Shown here: in pieces, positions 26,001 to 38,100 of the stretch | Layout: every line of letters begins with the position of its first letter | How positions within the stretch are numbered: the first letter of the stretch is position 1 | Assembly: GCA_951217055.1 (NCBI GenBank) | Contig: OX578283.1 | Location: forward strand, 60,455,832-60,519,831 | DNA length: 64,000 nucleotides | Source of the DNA: Gerris lacustris | Lineage: Eukaryota; Arthropoda; Insecta; Hemiptera; Gerridae | Reading direction: 5' to 3' | Program-made: the position numbers and the translations under genes | The notes under the pieces: model-generated | The model's database searches: none | What the model was told of the DNA's origin: nothing | Seen by the model: the letters and a program-made list of their open reading frames with translations, nothing else

Positions 26001-29000
26001 TGCCTGCCAATAGAGCACGCTATGCAAATAGGCGGGGAACATATGGTGAACTCATAATGAAATAAATGTTATTTTGTATAGTAAAAAATATATATATACG
26101 TTAGATAAAAGATAGCTTGCAACTGTATCACCTGTTGGTTGTAAGGCTTCAGATGGTGGCTGCTTGGCTTTTGGAGGCTAGAAGAGAAGAGTCGGTGAGG
26201 ATGCCATGGCGATTTCGATGTTACCGGTCTTTAAAATTTATTTTTAAACAGAGCCAAAAAAGAAAAGACGCGATCGCGCTCAAAATTAAAGAAAATTGAA
26301 TTAACTGCGGGAAAACAAGATGTAATAAAAAACGGATTAAGCCGGCCGGCCTAGGACGAGTAGAACGTCAGCTGCAGCTGGACGCCGTCGTGCGTCCTTC
26401 GAGAGTTGGGTCGAGAAGAAATTTTTCAAACGATGGCGATGTGGCGTAGGTCGGAGTCATGGTGGGGGTAACGCCATCTTGATGGTGTGAGCTCTAGTCG
26501 ACCAATCAGAAGGCAGGTGAGGTTTTGTTGTCGTGATAAGGTTATAATACATAGATATATATATATATAGAATAAATGAAGGTTATAATGTATATAATTA
26601 CGTGTGTATATATATATAAAGAGAGATATATGTTTAAGCAAAAAATAAAAAATAATGTTCTTAAATTCACCACCCTGGTACCCAGGGAAGTACCCAACAT
26701 TAGCAGAGCTGGTACCCAGCTCTAAGTGATTCATCGTCCTTCAAGATAGACACCCATCACCACCCCCACCTCATATCACTCCACTTCTCCGAACAGATGA
26801 TTACTTATATTCATGTTGTACCCTCTACACTCTACACAATATATACTTACTTAACCTACAGTCCGCTTAATTTTTTGAATACTTTATTTCCCATATTTTG
26901 TATTTAATTCCAGATTTGTGGCCAGGTCGGATGTTACAAAATATATAACTCTTAGGAAATCCCCCCACCCCCATATTTCTGAAGTTACTAAAAATATGCA
27001 AAATGGGCAGTCTGCTGGGCCGTAGAAAAAATAAGAATAGCAATTAGATCTAAATAACTGTATTTTTTTTTTTTTCTTTCTCATATAAAGAGAAAGTATT
27101 GTGATGGCGCGAAAATTCGATTTTGAGATTTTGATGGATTTACACGTTTTGAGGTCCCCTGAGTCCAAAAAAGTGGTTTTTAAAAAATGTCTGTCTGTCG
27201 TCTGTGCAGACGCCTGGAGCCCAAACTACTGGGCCTCTTTTGACGAAATTTGGCATGCATGTTCAGAAAAATCATACCCCGAGGCGAAATCGAGAAATTA
27301 ATTTTAGCTCTAATTTTGGGGGCGCTACCCCCCAAAAACTCTGAAAAAACCCAGAAAAAAAATTATTTCTCGAAAACGGTTCCGACGATTTTGATTAAAA
27401 AATTCTAAAATGTAGTCCATTTGAATACGAATCCAACGATATAAGCCGTTTCTAGTTCCTGAGAAATTAGCTTAAAACGCGGATGGAGAGAGCCCGGGTT
27501 CGATTCCCCGCCTAGGAGAAGTTATTTTTATGATACATTTTGATATAATTTTCAATAATAATTAAACGTACTTACAAAAACTAATAAATGGAAAACATTG
27601 GCTAAGTAATTATGAACTTGTATATGAGAAAGTTTGTCTGAGTTGTCTCGGACCGATTTTTTTGTCATATTTTTATATTGTCAAAAATAACTGACTTTTT
27701 TTCAGAAGTGGGAACCAGCTCGCAAGACCTGTAAACAGCTTCAGTGTATCATCTAGTTACCGACAGAACTCGCTGAGTGTCCTTATAAAGGCCCGGCCAC
27801 ACAGGAAGCGGACTGTCCGCGGCGGACAGGTTGTCCGCGGCGGACAGTCCGCTTTCTGTGTGACCGGGGTGGCCACATAGGAAGCGGACTGTCCGCGGCG
27901 GACAGTTATTTGGTCCGCGGCGGACTCTGTGGGCCATTGTTTTGCATTAACCTGGTCACACAGAAAGCGGACCGTCCGCCGCGGACAGGTTGTCCGCCGT
28001 CCATCGCGGACAGAGTGGCCACACAGAAAGCGGACTGTCCGCCGCGGACAAATTGTCCACCATCCTTCACGGAGTATAATGCAACTCGTGTTCATTCTAA
28101 ACATCGCTTGAATCTCCCTTGCTTAATTGAAGCGAGCTCAAGCGAGCTTCTTACATTCAACGAAATATGCATCTTGTCTGTCTGTCTGTGTGTAACGTTT
28201 GTCGGACACGTAAACGTTACACACAGACTTAAGTAATAGTTGACCGATTTAGTTGAAATTTGGTATACATGTTCCTCTTACTAATACTCAAGTTCGTTGG
28301 ACAGCGTGATCAGTCCAAAAGTTCGCGCGCAACGCTCACGTAAACGTGCGCATCAAAATTAAAATTGGAATTTTAGGACGGGAAAAGTGTTAACTTTATC
28401 TATTCGATGAGACGAACATTTTTTTCCAATAACATTTTGTAGTAAAACCAACAGCGACACCGCTATAAATTAATAAAGATCGTTAAAACATATATATTAT
28501 ATTAAATTACAATAATTACGGTTATAACAATTAATAAACTAGGCATCGCGTGGCTCTATCATTGAAGCGAGCGTATAGTAATATATATTATATATGTGTT
28601 TTAACCATCTTTATTAATTTATAGCGGTGTCGCTTTTGGTTTTACTGCAAAATGTTATTAGAAAGAAATGTTCGTCTCATCGAGTAGATAATGTAAGAAT
28701 TTTTTTCCCGTCCTAAAATTCTAATTTTTATTTTGATGCGCACGTTTACGCGAGCGTTGCGCGCGAACGCTTGGACAGACAACTTTGTCCAACGAACTCG
28801 TCCTGAGCATTGGTAAAATGAACACGTGTACCAAATTTCATCAAAATCGGTCAACTTTTACTAAAGTTATCGTCGTACGTTTCAGACACACAGACAGACA
28901 CGGAGCATATTTCGTTGAATGTAAGAAGCTCGCTTCAATTACCTTAATTGATGTAATTTGATTTAATTAAAATATCATAAATACATGTAACTTATGACAT

Positions 29001-29112
29001 ATTCACTTATCGTTAAAATCCTTTTAAAAAAATATGGTAGGTTTGTTATACTCTCAATCATTCAAAGAAAAGGCAGTAAAAAGAGTAATCAGTGTAAAAA
29101 GAGTATCAAAAT

Positions 29113-29177
<65 letters not shown>

Positions 29178-32100
29178 AATCGGAAAAGTTGGGAGTGTTA
29201 CAGTGTCACACGATGTTAGTGACAGAAACCTGAGATAAGTTGGTTTTTGTTTATATTTGCAGTCAGAAATTAAGCATGTCATGAAGAAAAACGTATTTCA
29301 GAAGAAAATCTATCAATTGATCAGTAGATTCGTCGGTTATGTTGTATCTAGTCCGCCGCGAACTCTGTGGAAAATTACAACTTCAAATCTGTCCGCGGTG
29401 GACTGGATCTGTCCGCCGCGGACAGTCGCCTTCTGTGTGACCAGTTTAATGCAATATTATAGCCCACAGGGTCCGCCGCGGACTGACTTGTCCGCGGCGG
29501 ACAGAGTCACCTTCTGTTTGACCAGTTTAATTCAATTCTACAGTTCACAGAGTCCGTCGCGGACAACATTCTGTCCGCCGCGGACTGGACCTGTCCGCCG
29601 CGGACAGCCGCCTTCTGTGTGGCCAGGATAATGCAAAATAACAGCCCACAGAGTCCGCCGCGGACCAAATACTTGTCCGCGGCGGACAGTCCGCTTCCTG
29701 TGTGGCCAGGCCTTAAGGATGCGATCGTTGACTAATAAAAAAATCAGCTGTTCTGTTATAAATATAATCTCTATTTTTCGCGATGGCAACGCCATAACAA
29801 AGATCGTTTTCGTCATCGTTCGAAGGCCTTCCAGGAGGGAGGGAGGGGGGGGGGGGGTATTCATATTGCATTGGACTCCACCTCACTGAAATCTATTCAT
29901 CCTCAGAAAGATGCTACAGATGGGCCCGATGTGCTGCTTAGGACACAGGACCTCAAGTTTCACTTCTGGTCCCCGAGTTTACCGAATAATTTTTTGTTCT
30001 CAGGGGACCTCAAAACGAGTAAATCCATCAAAATCTCAAAAAGCGAATTTTTGCGCTATTAAAATACTTTCCCGTTATATGAGAAATTATAAAATATAAA
30101 GATACAAATATATAATTACAACCAAAGTTTATTAAAATTTAACACATTAGAATTAATATTTTTTGAGTGAGTAACTATCAATAATTAAACGGAATATAAA
30201 ATTAATGTAACAAAAACAGGTTTAATGATAAAAAAAAAGAATATTTTTTCTTTTTATTCTACATTTTTGGCTCAATTCTTGTAATAAACTAATAAAGAAG
30301 ATTTTTATAAAGTAATTCTTAGGAAGGTCTGTAACAATTCAACTTTTTTTGAATTCTTGAAACCCTCGGGAAGGAAACCACGCCTACTTAGTCTCTCATG
30401 AAGCTCCTCTTACTGTTCCCTCTTATATTGTGCCTACTCAAGTTATTATGTATTTATGATGATAGCGGAAGTGTATAAATTATTTAGACCATTCTTCGTT
30501 CAAGTTGAACCCCAATGTCTTATACAAATGTTAAGGCATAATTTTCCTTTTCTCTTACTAAATAAGGTAAGCTCTTATTAGTATAGCATATCGTATTTAC
30601 TTGTCGGACATTTTTCGTACGCCTAACTTTATTTTTAAAGCAAACTTACCGTATTATGGAAGGGTATATTTTAATAGCGTAGTATTCCTCTAAGTCAGGT
30701 GTCCTAGGATGAGTATTTTCATAGTACTGGATAACCTGTGGATCGATGATATCAAGTTCGGGATGATGCTCTACTTCCTCTGTATCATCATCATTTTCAT
30801 TTTTTTCAATTTCATCCGATTCTGCCTGAAAGAACAATTAACAAAAGAATTTATTTGTAGTACTAATTTAATTACTAATATTATATTGGATAATATTTGT
30901 ATAATATAATCAATGTTAAATTAAAGAAAAAAATACGTTTAGTGTCGCGGGACACCCGGTAGGAATGAAGTTCCTTACGCTTTTTATGAAGTAGAAATTA
31001 TAAAATCACACTGATAATTGCACTAACAACTTATACATGGTGGAGTTAGAAAAGAGACAACATTAAAAGTAACTAACTATTTGTACTTAGTAGAGTTAAG
31101 GAAAAATTAAAAGAAAAGCATTTGTTCTTATTATGGAAGTGAGCGTCTTGCAATGAATATGTATTGAATATTGAAAACAATTTAATCATGATGAGTTGAT
31201 AGTTAAGATGATAGTTGTAGTATCAAGCGTGGTAGAGGGAGACCCTATACCGAGCCGAGAGCGGGCAGATTTGATTCCACACCTACTATATCCTCCTAAC
31301 TCCCTGTTACACATGTAATGCTTTTTTTGTGAATCATCTTCAGGGGTGTTCATGGTGTCCTTAGTTTAAGACAGGTGTGAACACCATGAACACCCCTGAT
31401 GGAGCTTTCAGAAACTACGAAGAACTACAAAGAGAATAAGAATGAAGAGAGCTAACCTTATAGAAGCTTTAAGAAGCCTACGAACATTTCAAGCAATTCA
31501 AATAAATTACGAACTGCTTTCCGTGAACAATAATATCATATCTTTACATTCCACAAACGATTATTAAGTTACGACATAAGTTATAAAATAATTATCAGGA
31601 AAATAATTACAGTGTAGTACAGCTCAGGATACTCCTTCTTAATATCAACAGGTGGTATGACAGGCAACTGAAGACCTTCGTCCGGAGGGATATGTTCCAA
31701 CATCTTTCTGTGCAGAGAACTATTCTTCTTGAAGTTGGACATTTCCTTATTCTTCAACTCTCTAAGTCCTATAACTTTCTTATTAAACTCTTCTTTTATT
31801 GCCCACAACTGAAATATTAATAGTAAGTAAATATAGTAATATTATATCAATGCATTACTAGAGTTACTGTTCAGAAGATGTTTAAAAATGTAGAGAGGAC
31901 TTCAGAATATAGGGAATAAAGGACCTCCTTAGAAAGAACTTTTTGAAGTGAAACTTCTTTAGCCGTGATAGAGTAAATTGGCTTGGATGAAAATGAAACG
32001 ACATCGTGAAACGAAGTTCGCGTTTCGAGTCGAGACTCGTTCAAGTGAAATATTTTTGAAGTGAAATTAACGAAATTGAAAGTTTTTGTTTTGAGACTCG

Positions 32101-35100
32101 TCTTTGGGACTCGAGATGGATTTTTTAACAACTGTCGGCCTAAGTCGGCAGTTGATTTACCTGTAGAAAATCTTTTATCTGGATGAGTTTCGAACCACCA
32201 ACCCCTGAAGTATCATCCAGATGCGCAAACGACTACACCATGGGAGTAGTTGATATACTCACTACACAGAATTGGTATATAAGCTTATTATTATCTACAT
32301 TTTAATAATTGGCATATTAAAAAAAAATGTTGTTTTTATGGTTTTTCTTCATTATTCGCCAACATTTTATGGAAATATTTTATTCATTGAAATTATGTTT
32401 CTTTGAGAAATTATCTGACTGTGGCGGCATTGGGCGGATTTAATATTTGTAAACTATACGAAACAAGTAGAGATTTTTAAAAAGATCTAAAGGTTGTTAG
32501 AATGAAGACGTAGTCAAATTAGTTAGTGAACATGGTACAGGATAACAATCTTCATCTTTCAGGACCACTCTTTTTTTCTTTGAAATAAAATTGTATTTTT
32601 ATTGTAAAAGGACTGCTATATTTTACACTAGCAGTACACCCGTACATTGTGACAGTATATGTTGCATCATTGAATTAATTAATTGAAGATTCATTGAATT
32701 AAACAATTCCCAAGGAAGTGCGGGGTAGTTCAAGTGGGAGTCGTGTCTGCAGCAGATTTATCATGATACTTAATTTAAGTCAGATAAAATAGAGGAAGTA
32801 AGTAAAGAGCCTTAGTACCTCGTTATATGTGCGAATTATATGAGCCAGTTTGAGTTGTTTGGTAATCCTCTTAGAGAAGGGTAATCTGAATGCTGGGTCT
32901 GTTTTTAGTTTTCTTCCCTGTTTAGCTGTGTTAGCCGGATTGTCTTGACTCAATTCTTTTGGTAAATCAGGTCTTCCTGCCGCTATCTGCAACAAATATA
33001 TTATATTTGGTTAGTTCCTAACAAGCAGGGAAATGCAGGATAGCCATGGGCATGCGCAATGGATTAAAATGTTTTTAATATGGTTCGAAACCGTCATAAA
33101 CCCATTCCAACCAGAAGAAAAAGCGCGTGTGCCTAAAACTTGTCCTAAACGATTCCCCAACGATCAGTGGGAACACCTAAACAAGCTTAGTAGTAGTAGC
33201 AGTCTAGTACTTCCTACTAGAATTGGTAGGACGAACCACTTGCTCGAACCTTGCAATTAGGCCATCACTTAGGCCCTTTTTACGCTCCGTGGTAGAGAGT
33301 TCCAGCTACTTCACACATCATACATTTGTACATTGTACCACCGAAGCGAGTATGGTGTGGTCATTAGTAAGCTATATAAGCGTGCGTCAAAGCGTAGGGG
33401 AAGAGTCCCCATAAAGGGTGTCCCTCACCCTACTCCGTCCTCGAACCATAGATACAAATTACATCATCATAACACGGATCGGACCCACATCAAAGAGTGG
33501 GGGAAGAGTCCCTATAAAGGGTGTCCCTCACCCTGCTCCGTCCTCGAACCATAGATACAAATTACATCATCATAACACGGATCGGACCCACATCAAAGAG
33601 TGGGGGAAGAGTCCCCATAAAGGGTGTCCCTCACCCTGCTCCGTCCTCGAACCATAGATACAAATTACATCATCATAACACGGATCGGACCCACATCAAA
33701 GAGTGGGGGAAGAGTCCCCATAAAGGGTGTCCCTCACCCTGCTCCGTCCTCGAACCATAGATACAAATTACATCATCATAACACGGATCGGACCCACATC
33801 AAAGAGTGGGGGAAGAGTCCCCATAAAGGGTGTCCCTCACCCTACTCCGTCCTCGAACCATAGATACAAATTACATCATCATAACACGGATCGGACCCAC
33901 ATCAAAGAGTGGGGGAAGAGTCCCTATAAAGGGTGTCCCTCACCCTGCTCCGTCCTCGAACCATAGATACAAATTACATCATCATAACACGGATCGGACC
34001 CACATCAAAGAGTGGGGGAAGAGTCCCCATAAAGGGTGTCCCTCACCCTGCTCCGTCCTCGAACCATAGATACAAATTACATCATCATAACACGGATCGG
34101 ACCCACATCAAAGAGTGGGGGAAGAGTCCCCATAAAGGGTGTCCCTCACCCTGCTCCGTCCTCGAACCATAGATACAAATTACATCATCATAACACGGAT
34201 CGGACCCACATCAAAGAGTGGGGGAAGAGTCCCCATAAAGGGTGTCCCTCACCCTGCTCCGTCCTCGAACCATAGATACAAATTACATCATCATAACACG
34301 GATCGGACCCACATCAAAGAGTGGGGGAAGAGTCCCTATAAAGGGTGTCCCTCGCCCTGCACCGCGATTCATTGATGCAAATCAGAGTATCATGGCACGG
34401 GATCGAACCCACGACCTCGAGTTGCCTTGACTTATTGATAGCTGAGCGAGCGCCCTAAGACGCTCGGGCTCGGCTACCCTGGCTCCCTAAACAAGCTTAT
34501 ACTAATGTGTTTTACATGTTCATATAGAGATACTAATGAAATTTAACACTTTTTAGGTTGTATTCTTGGAGTAAATAATATCTACCAAAGGCCATTTCGT
34601 TTTTTATGCGCCTGCTGCTTTCTTACAGGTTAACTTTAATTTTTTATGGAAAAATTGCATATGCACTTAATTATAATAACTACAGGGATGGCAAAACATA
34701 CAATTTCCATCATTATTGTATTGATATGCTTGATTATAATTATAAAACTAACTTCTACTTAACATATTACCAATCACCTTACCTCTTCAATTAATGATGT
34801 ACGCTCAGATCTTCGCTTCTGGAAAGCATCATATAAGATCTTTTCTTGAGGTGATAACAGAGGCACATACTTCTCCATGTTAGCATCAAGTGTTGGAAGA
34901 TTATCTACCGCCTTCTTCTTTTCACTTGCCAATTTAGGTTGAGCAATGACATCCTTAGATGGCCTATTATATTGACCAAACGTAAGACAAACACTACATT
35001 ATTATAATACACTTTAAACAATCATAAATATATATTATAGTTAGATGACCAACAAAATGGTCGAAACCAATATGTATACGAAATATTAGCCACTGTGGTA

Positions 35101-38100
35101 TATTGATAATACACTGACTAGTTTTGCTCTTTAAGTATGGTTTACTGTGAATAAAAAATAACCTGTTAATAGGTTTGGCTTGCCAAAGGGCATTTAAAGC
35201 AATATGAAGTGGATGATAGAGTTGGCGAGTCTCCCTATCAGCCGTTTATTTCGCATAATTGTCATTCACAACCGGATAGAAGCCACTTTACTTTAATAGC
35301 TATTATTTAAATCACGCTGATGGGTAATTACCGGAGTCAGGAATCGATCTCGCGTCACCTCTTTACTAACAAGAGAGTAAGATAACAATTAGGTACAGAG
35401 TACAGGGGCCCACAATCACAATAAGTAAGTTTCACAAGTATGATACTAATGAGCTTCAGAGGAACACATTCACAATGAATAAGTTCCTCATGAATTATAG
35501 CAATAAGCTTCAAGGGAACACATCCACGATGAGTAAGTTCCACAAGTATGATAACAATAAGCTTCATGGTACTACATTCACAATGAGTAAGTTTCACAAG
35601 TATGATAGCAATAAGCTTCATAGGATTACATTCACAATGAGGAAGTTTCACAAGTATGATAGCAATGAGCTTCAGAGGAACACATTCACAATGATAAGTT
35701 CCTCAAGTATTATAGCAATAAGCTTCAAGGGAAAACATTTACGATGAGTGAGTTCTTCAAGTATGATAGCAATGAGCTTCAGAGGAACACATTCACAATG
35801 ATAAGTTCCTCAAGTATTATAGCAATAAGCTTCAAGGAAACATATTTACGATGAGTGAGTTCTTCAAGTATGATAGCAATGAGTTTCAGAGGAACACATT
35901 CGCAATGATAAGTTCCTCAAGTATTATAGCAATAAGCTTCAAGGGAACACATTTACGATTAGTGAGTTCTTTAAGTATGATAGCAATGAGCTTCAGAGGA
36001 ACACATTCGCAATGATAAGTTCCTCAAGTGTTATAGCAATAAGCTTCAAGGGAACACATTTACGATGAGTGAGTTCTTCAAGTATGATAGCAATGAGCTT
36101 CAGAGGAACACATTCACAATGATAAGTTCCTCAAGTATTATAGCAATAAGCTTCAAGGGAACACATTTACGATGAGTGAGTTCTTCAAGTATGATAGCAA
36201 TGAGCTTCAGAGGAACACATTCACAATGATAAGTTCCTCAAGTATTATAGCAATAAGCTTCAAGGGAACATATTTACGATGAGTGAGTTCTTCAAGTATG
36301 ATAGCAATGAGCTTCAGAGGAACACATTCACAATGATAAGTTCCTCAAGTATTATAGCAATAAGCTTCAAGGGAACATATTTACGATGAGTGAGTTCTTC
36401 AAGTATGATAGCAATGAGCTTCAGAGGAACACATTCACAATGATAAGTTCCTCAAGTATTATAGCAATAAGCTTCAAGGGAACATATTTACGATGAGTGA
36501 GTTCTTCAAGTATGATAGCAATGAGCTTCAGAGGAACACATTCACAATGATAAGTTCCTCAAGTATTATAGCAATAAGCTTCAAGGGAACATATTTACGA
36601 TGAGTGAGTTCTTCAAGTATGATAGCAATGAGCTTCAGAGAAATATATTCACAATAATCACAATGAAAAGGTTCCTCTAGTATAATAACAATAAGCTTCA
36701 GGGTACTATATTTACAATGAGTAAGTTTCAAAAGTGTGATATTAATGAGCTTCAAGGGAACACATTCATATTGAGTAAGTTCAGAAAATTCTCTGTAGAG
36801 GCGACTAACTTCATAGATTATCTATTATGATACTAGGATTCCGATGATTCGCTACGGAGCGGAGTTCGTTATCTTTTCAATAGGTTTATAAACCACAGTC
36901 GAAATTATTAAAATTATACTGCTAAGCGAGAAATTTACATCTCCTTCCCATTGATCACTTATAATTTGGAAATATCCTTAATCAGGAAATAATTCCGACT
37001 ACTGGAAAACATTTTTAACTGTAAACTTTTCAGGAAAAGCAGAGGTTTTGTCCTCTGCTGAACCTTCATATAAAATTTCATGATCATAGGGCCACATATC
37101 GTTCTGTCAGTCACAGTCAGTATAGTATTTGGATATTTTTCATAATATTTCTATATTATGATAGCAAGTTGCATAATAGTAAGTGCATAATAGTAAAGTG
37201 CAAGTGCATAATAGTAAAGTGTTACTATTATGCATAGATGGAAGTGTTACTATTATGCATAGATAGAAGTGTTACTATTATACATGGATGGAAGTGGGCT
37301 AATGGTTTTGTCAAATCATTCCTCCACCATGAAACAACATTTCACATTCAATTAAAATACGTGATTTATATTCTTTAGGACCGTGTGTGGTATAAGAATT
37401 TTTTTTTTTTTTTTTTCAGGTTTCGCCAAGAATAGTCCTCATGACTCTAGCACCAAATGGACATTATATTAATTCATCATATCACAATGACATAATTCGC
37501 GTGATGTCATAGGTAACAACTGGTCAGTCATTCCCATTAAGACAAGAATTGCTGTTTTATACTACCCACTTTTTCAATTAATTTTACATTATTATTTAAT
37601 TTAATGAACAAATGTTTATTAAATTTGTAGGAATTGAACTTACATGTCACAATTCAAACTTCTCAATAGAATCCGGTAAATAATTTTACGGAATTATATA
37701 ACCGAAAAAGCAAATATTACCTTTTTTCTTGTTGCCTTTTTTCCATCATCTTAGCCACGAAGTTCTCCGCCTCAGCAAATTGATTTGATATTGACCTCAT
37801 TCTGTAGGTTTTAACAGTCGCCTTCGATCTGATAACACAAAAAAAAAACGAATGTTAGTTGGATCCAATAGCCTTTTTATTTCTCATAATATGAAGTAGG
37901 TATATAGGTATAGGCCAAAAAATTCAAATTTTAAGAATTTGATTTAAAGATAATATAGACATTTGAGTCCAAAAAAGTAGTTTTTAAAAAATGTGTTTCT
38001 GTCTTCTGCAGTCTGTCGTTTGGTTTTTGTTCAGACGCGTGAAGCCTAAACCACTGGACCGATTTTGATATATTTTGAACCATTTCAATAAAAGAATTCT

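Larger units (their letters stand above)
27789..29713. mobile_element. Harbinger-like TIR element with GTCCGCGGCGGAC clusters
   Basis: Ends AGGCCCGGCCACACAGGAAG (27789) and its inverse CTTCCTGTGTGGCCAGGCCT (to 29713), flanked by TAA at 27786-27788 and 29714-29716. Both ends carry arrays of the near-palindrome GTCCGCGGCGGAC or GTCCGCCGCGGAC (about 27815-28065 and 29352-29695). No transposase is present. A foldback element (28124-28941) and a TA microsatellite occupy its middle. Confidence 0.85.

Noticed and set aside
27749..28104. Arg/Cys-rich frames around GTCCGCGGCGGAC repeats
   Set aside because: Open frames appear on both strands because the motif is palindromic and GC-rich; this is TIR-element sequence.
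33418..34430. Ten overlapping small open frames encoding the same Ser/Arg/His-rich peptide
   Set aside because: They are one frame repeated in each 103-bp unit of a tandem array inside a SINE; 103 is not a multiple of three, so they are by-products.
35355..35747. Cys/His repeat peptide (minus) and Lys-rich repeat peptide (plus)
   Set aside because: Both are readings of the ~53-bp tandem repeat; CxC patterns are a consequence of the unit, not a zinc-binding protein.
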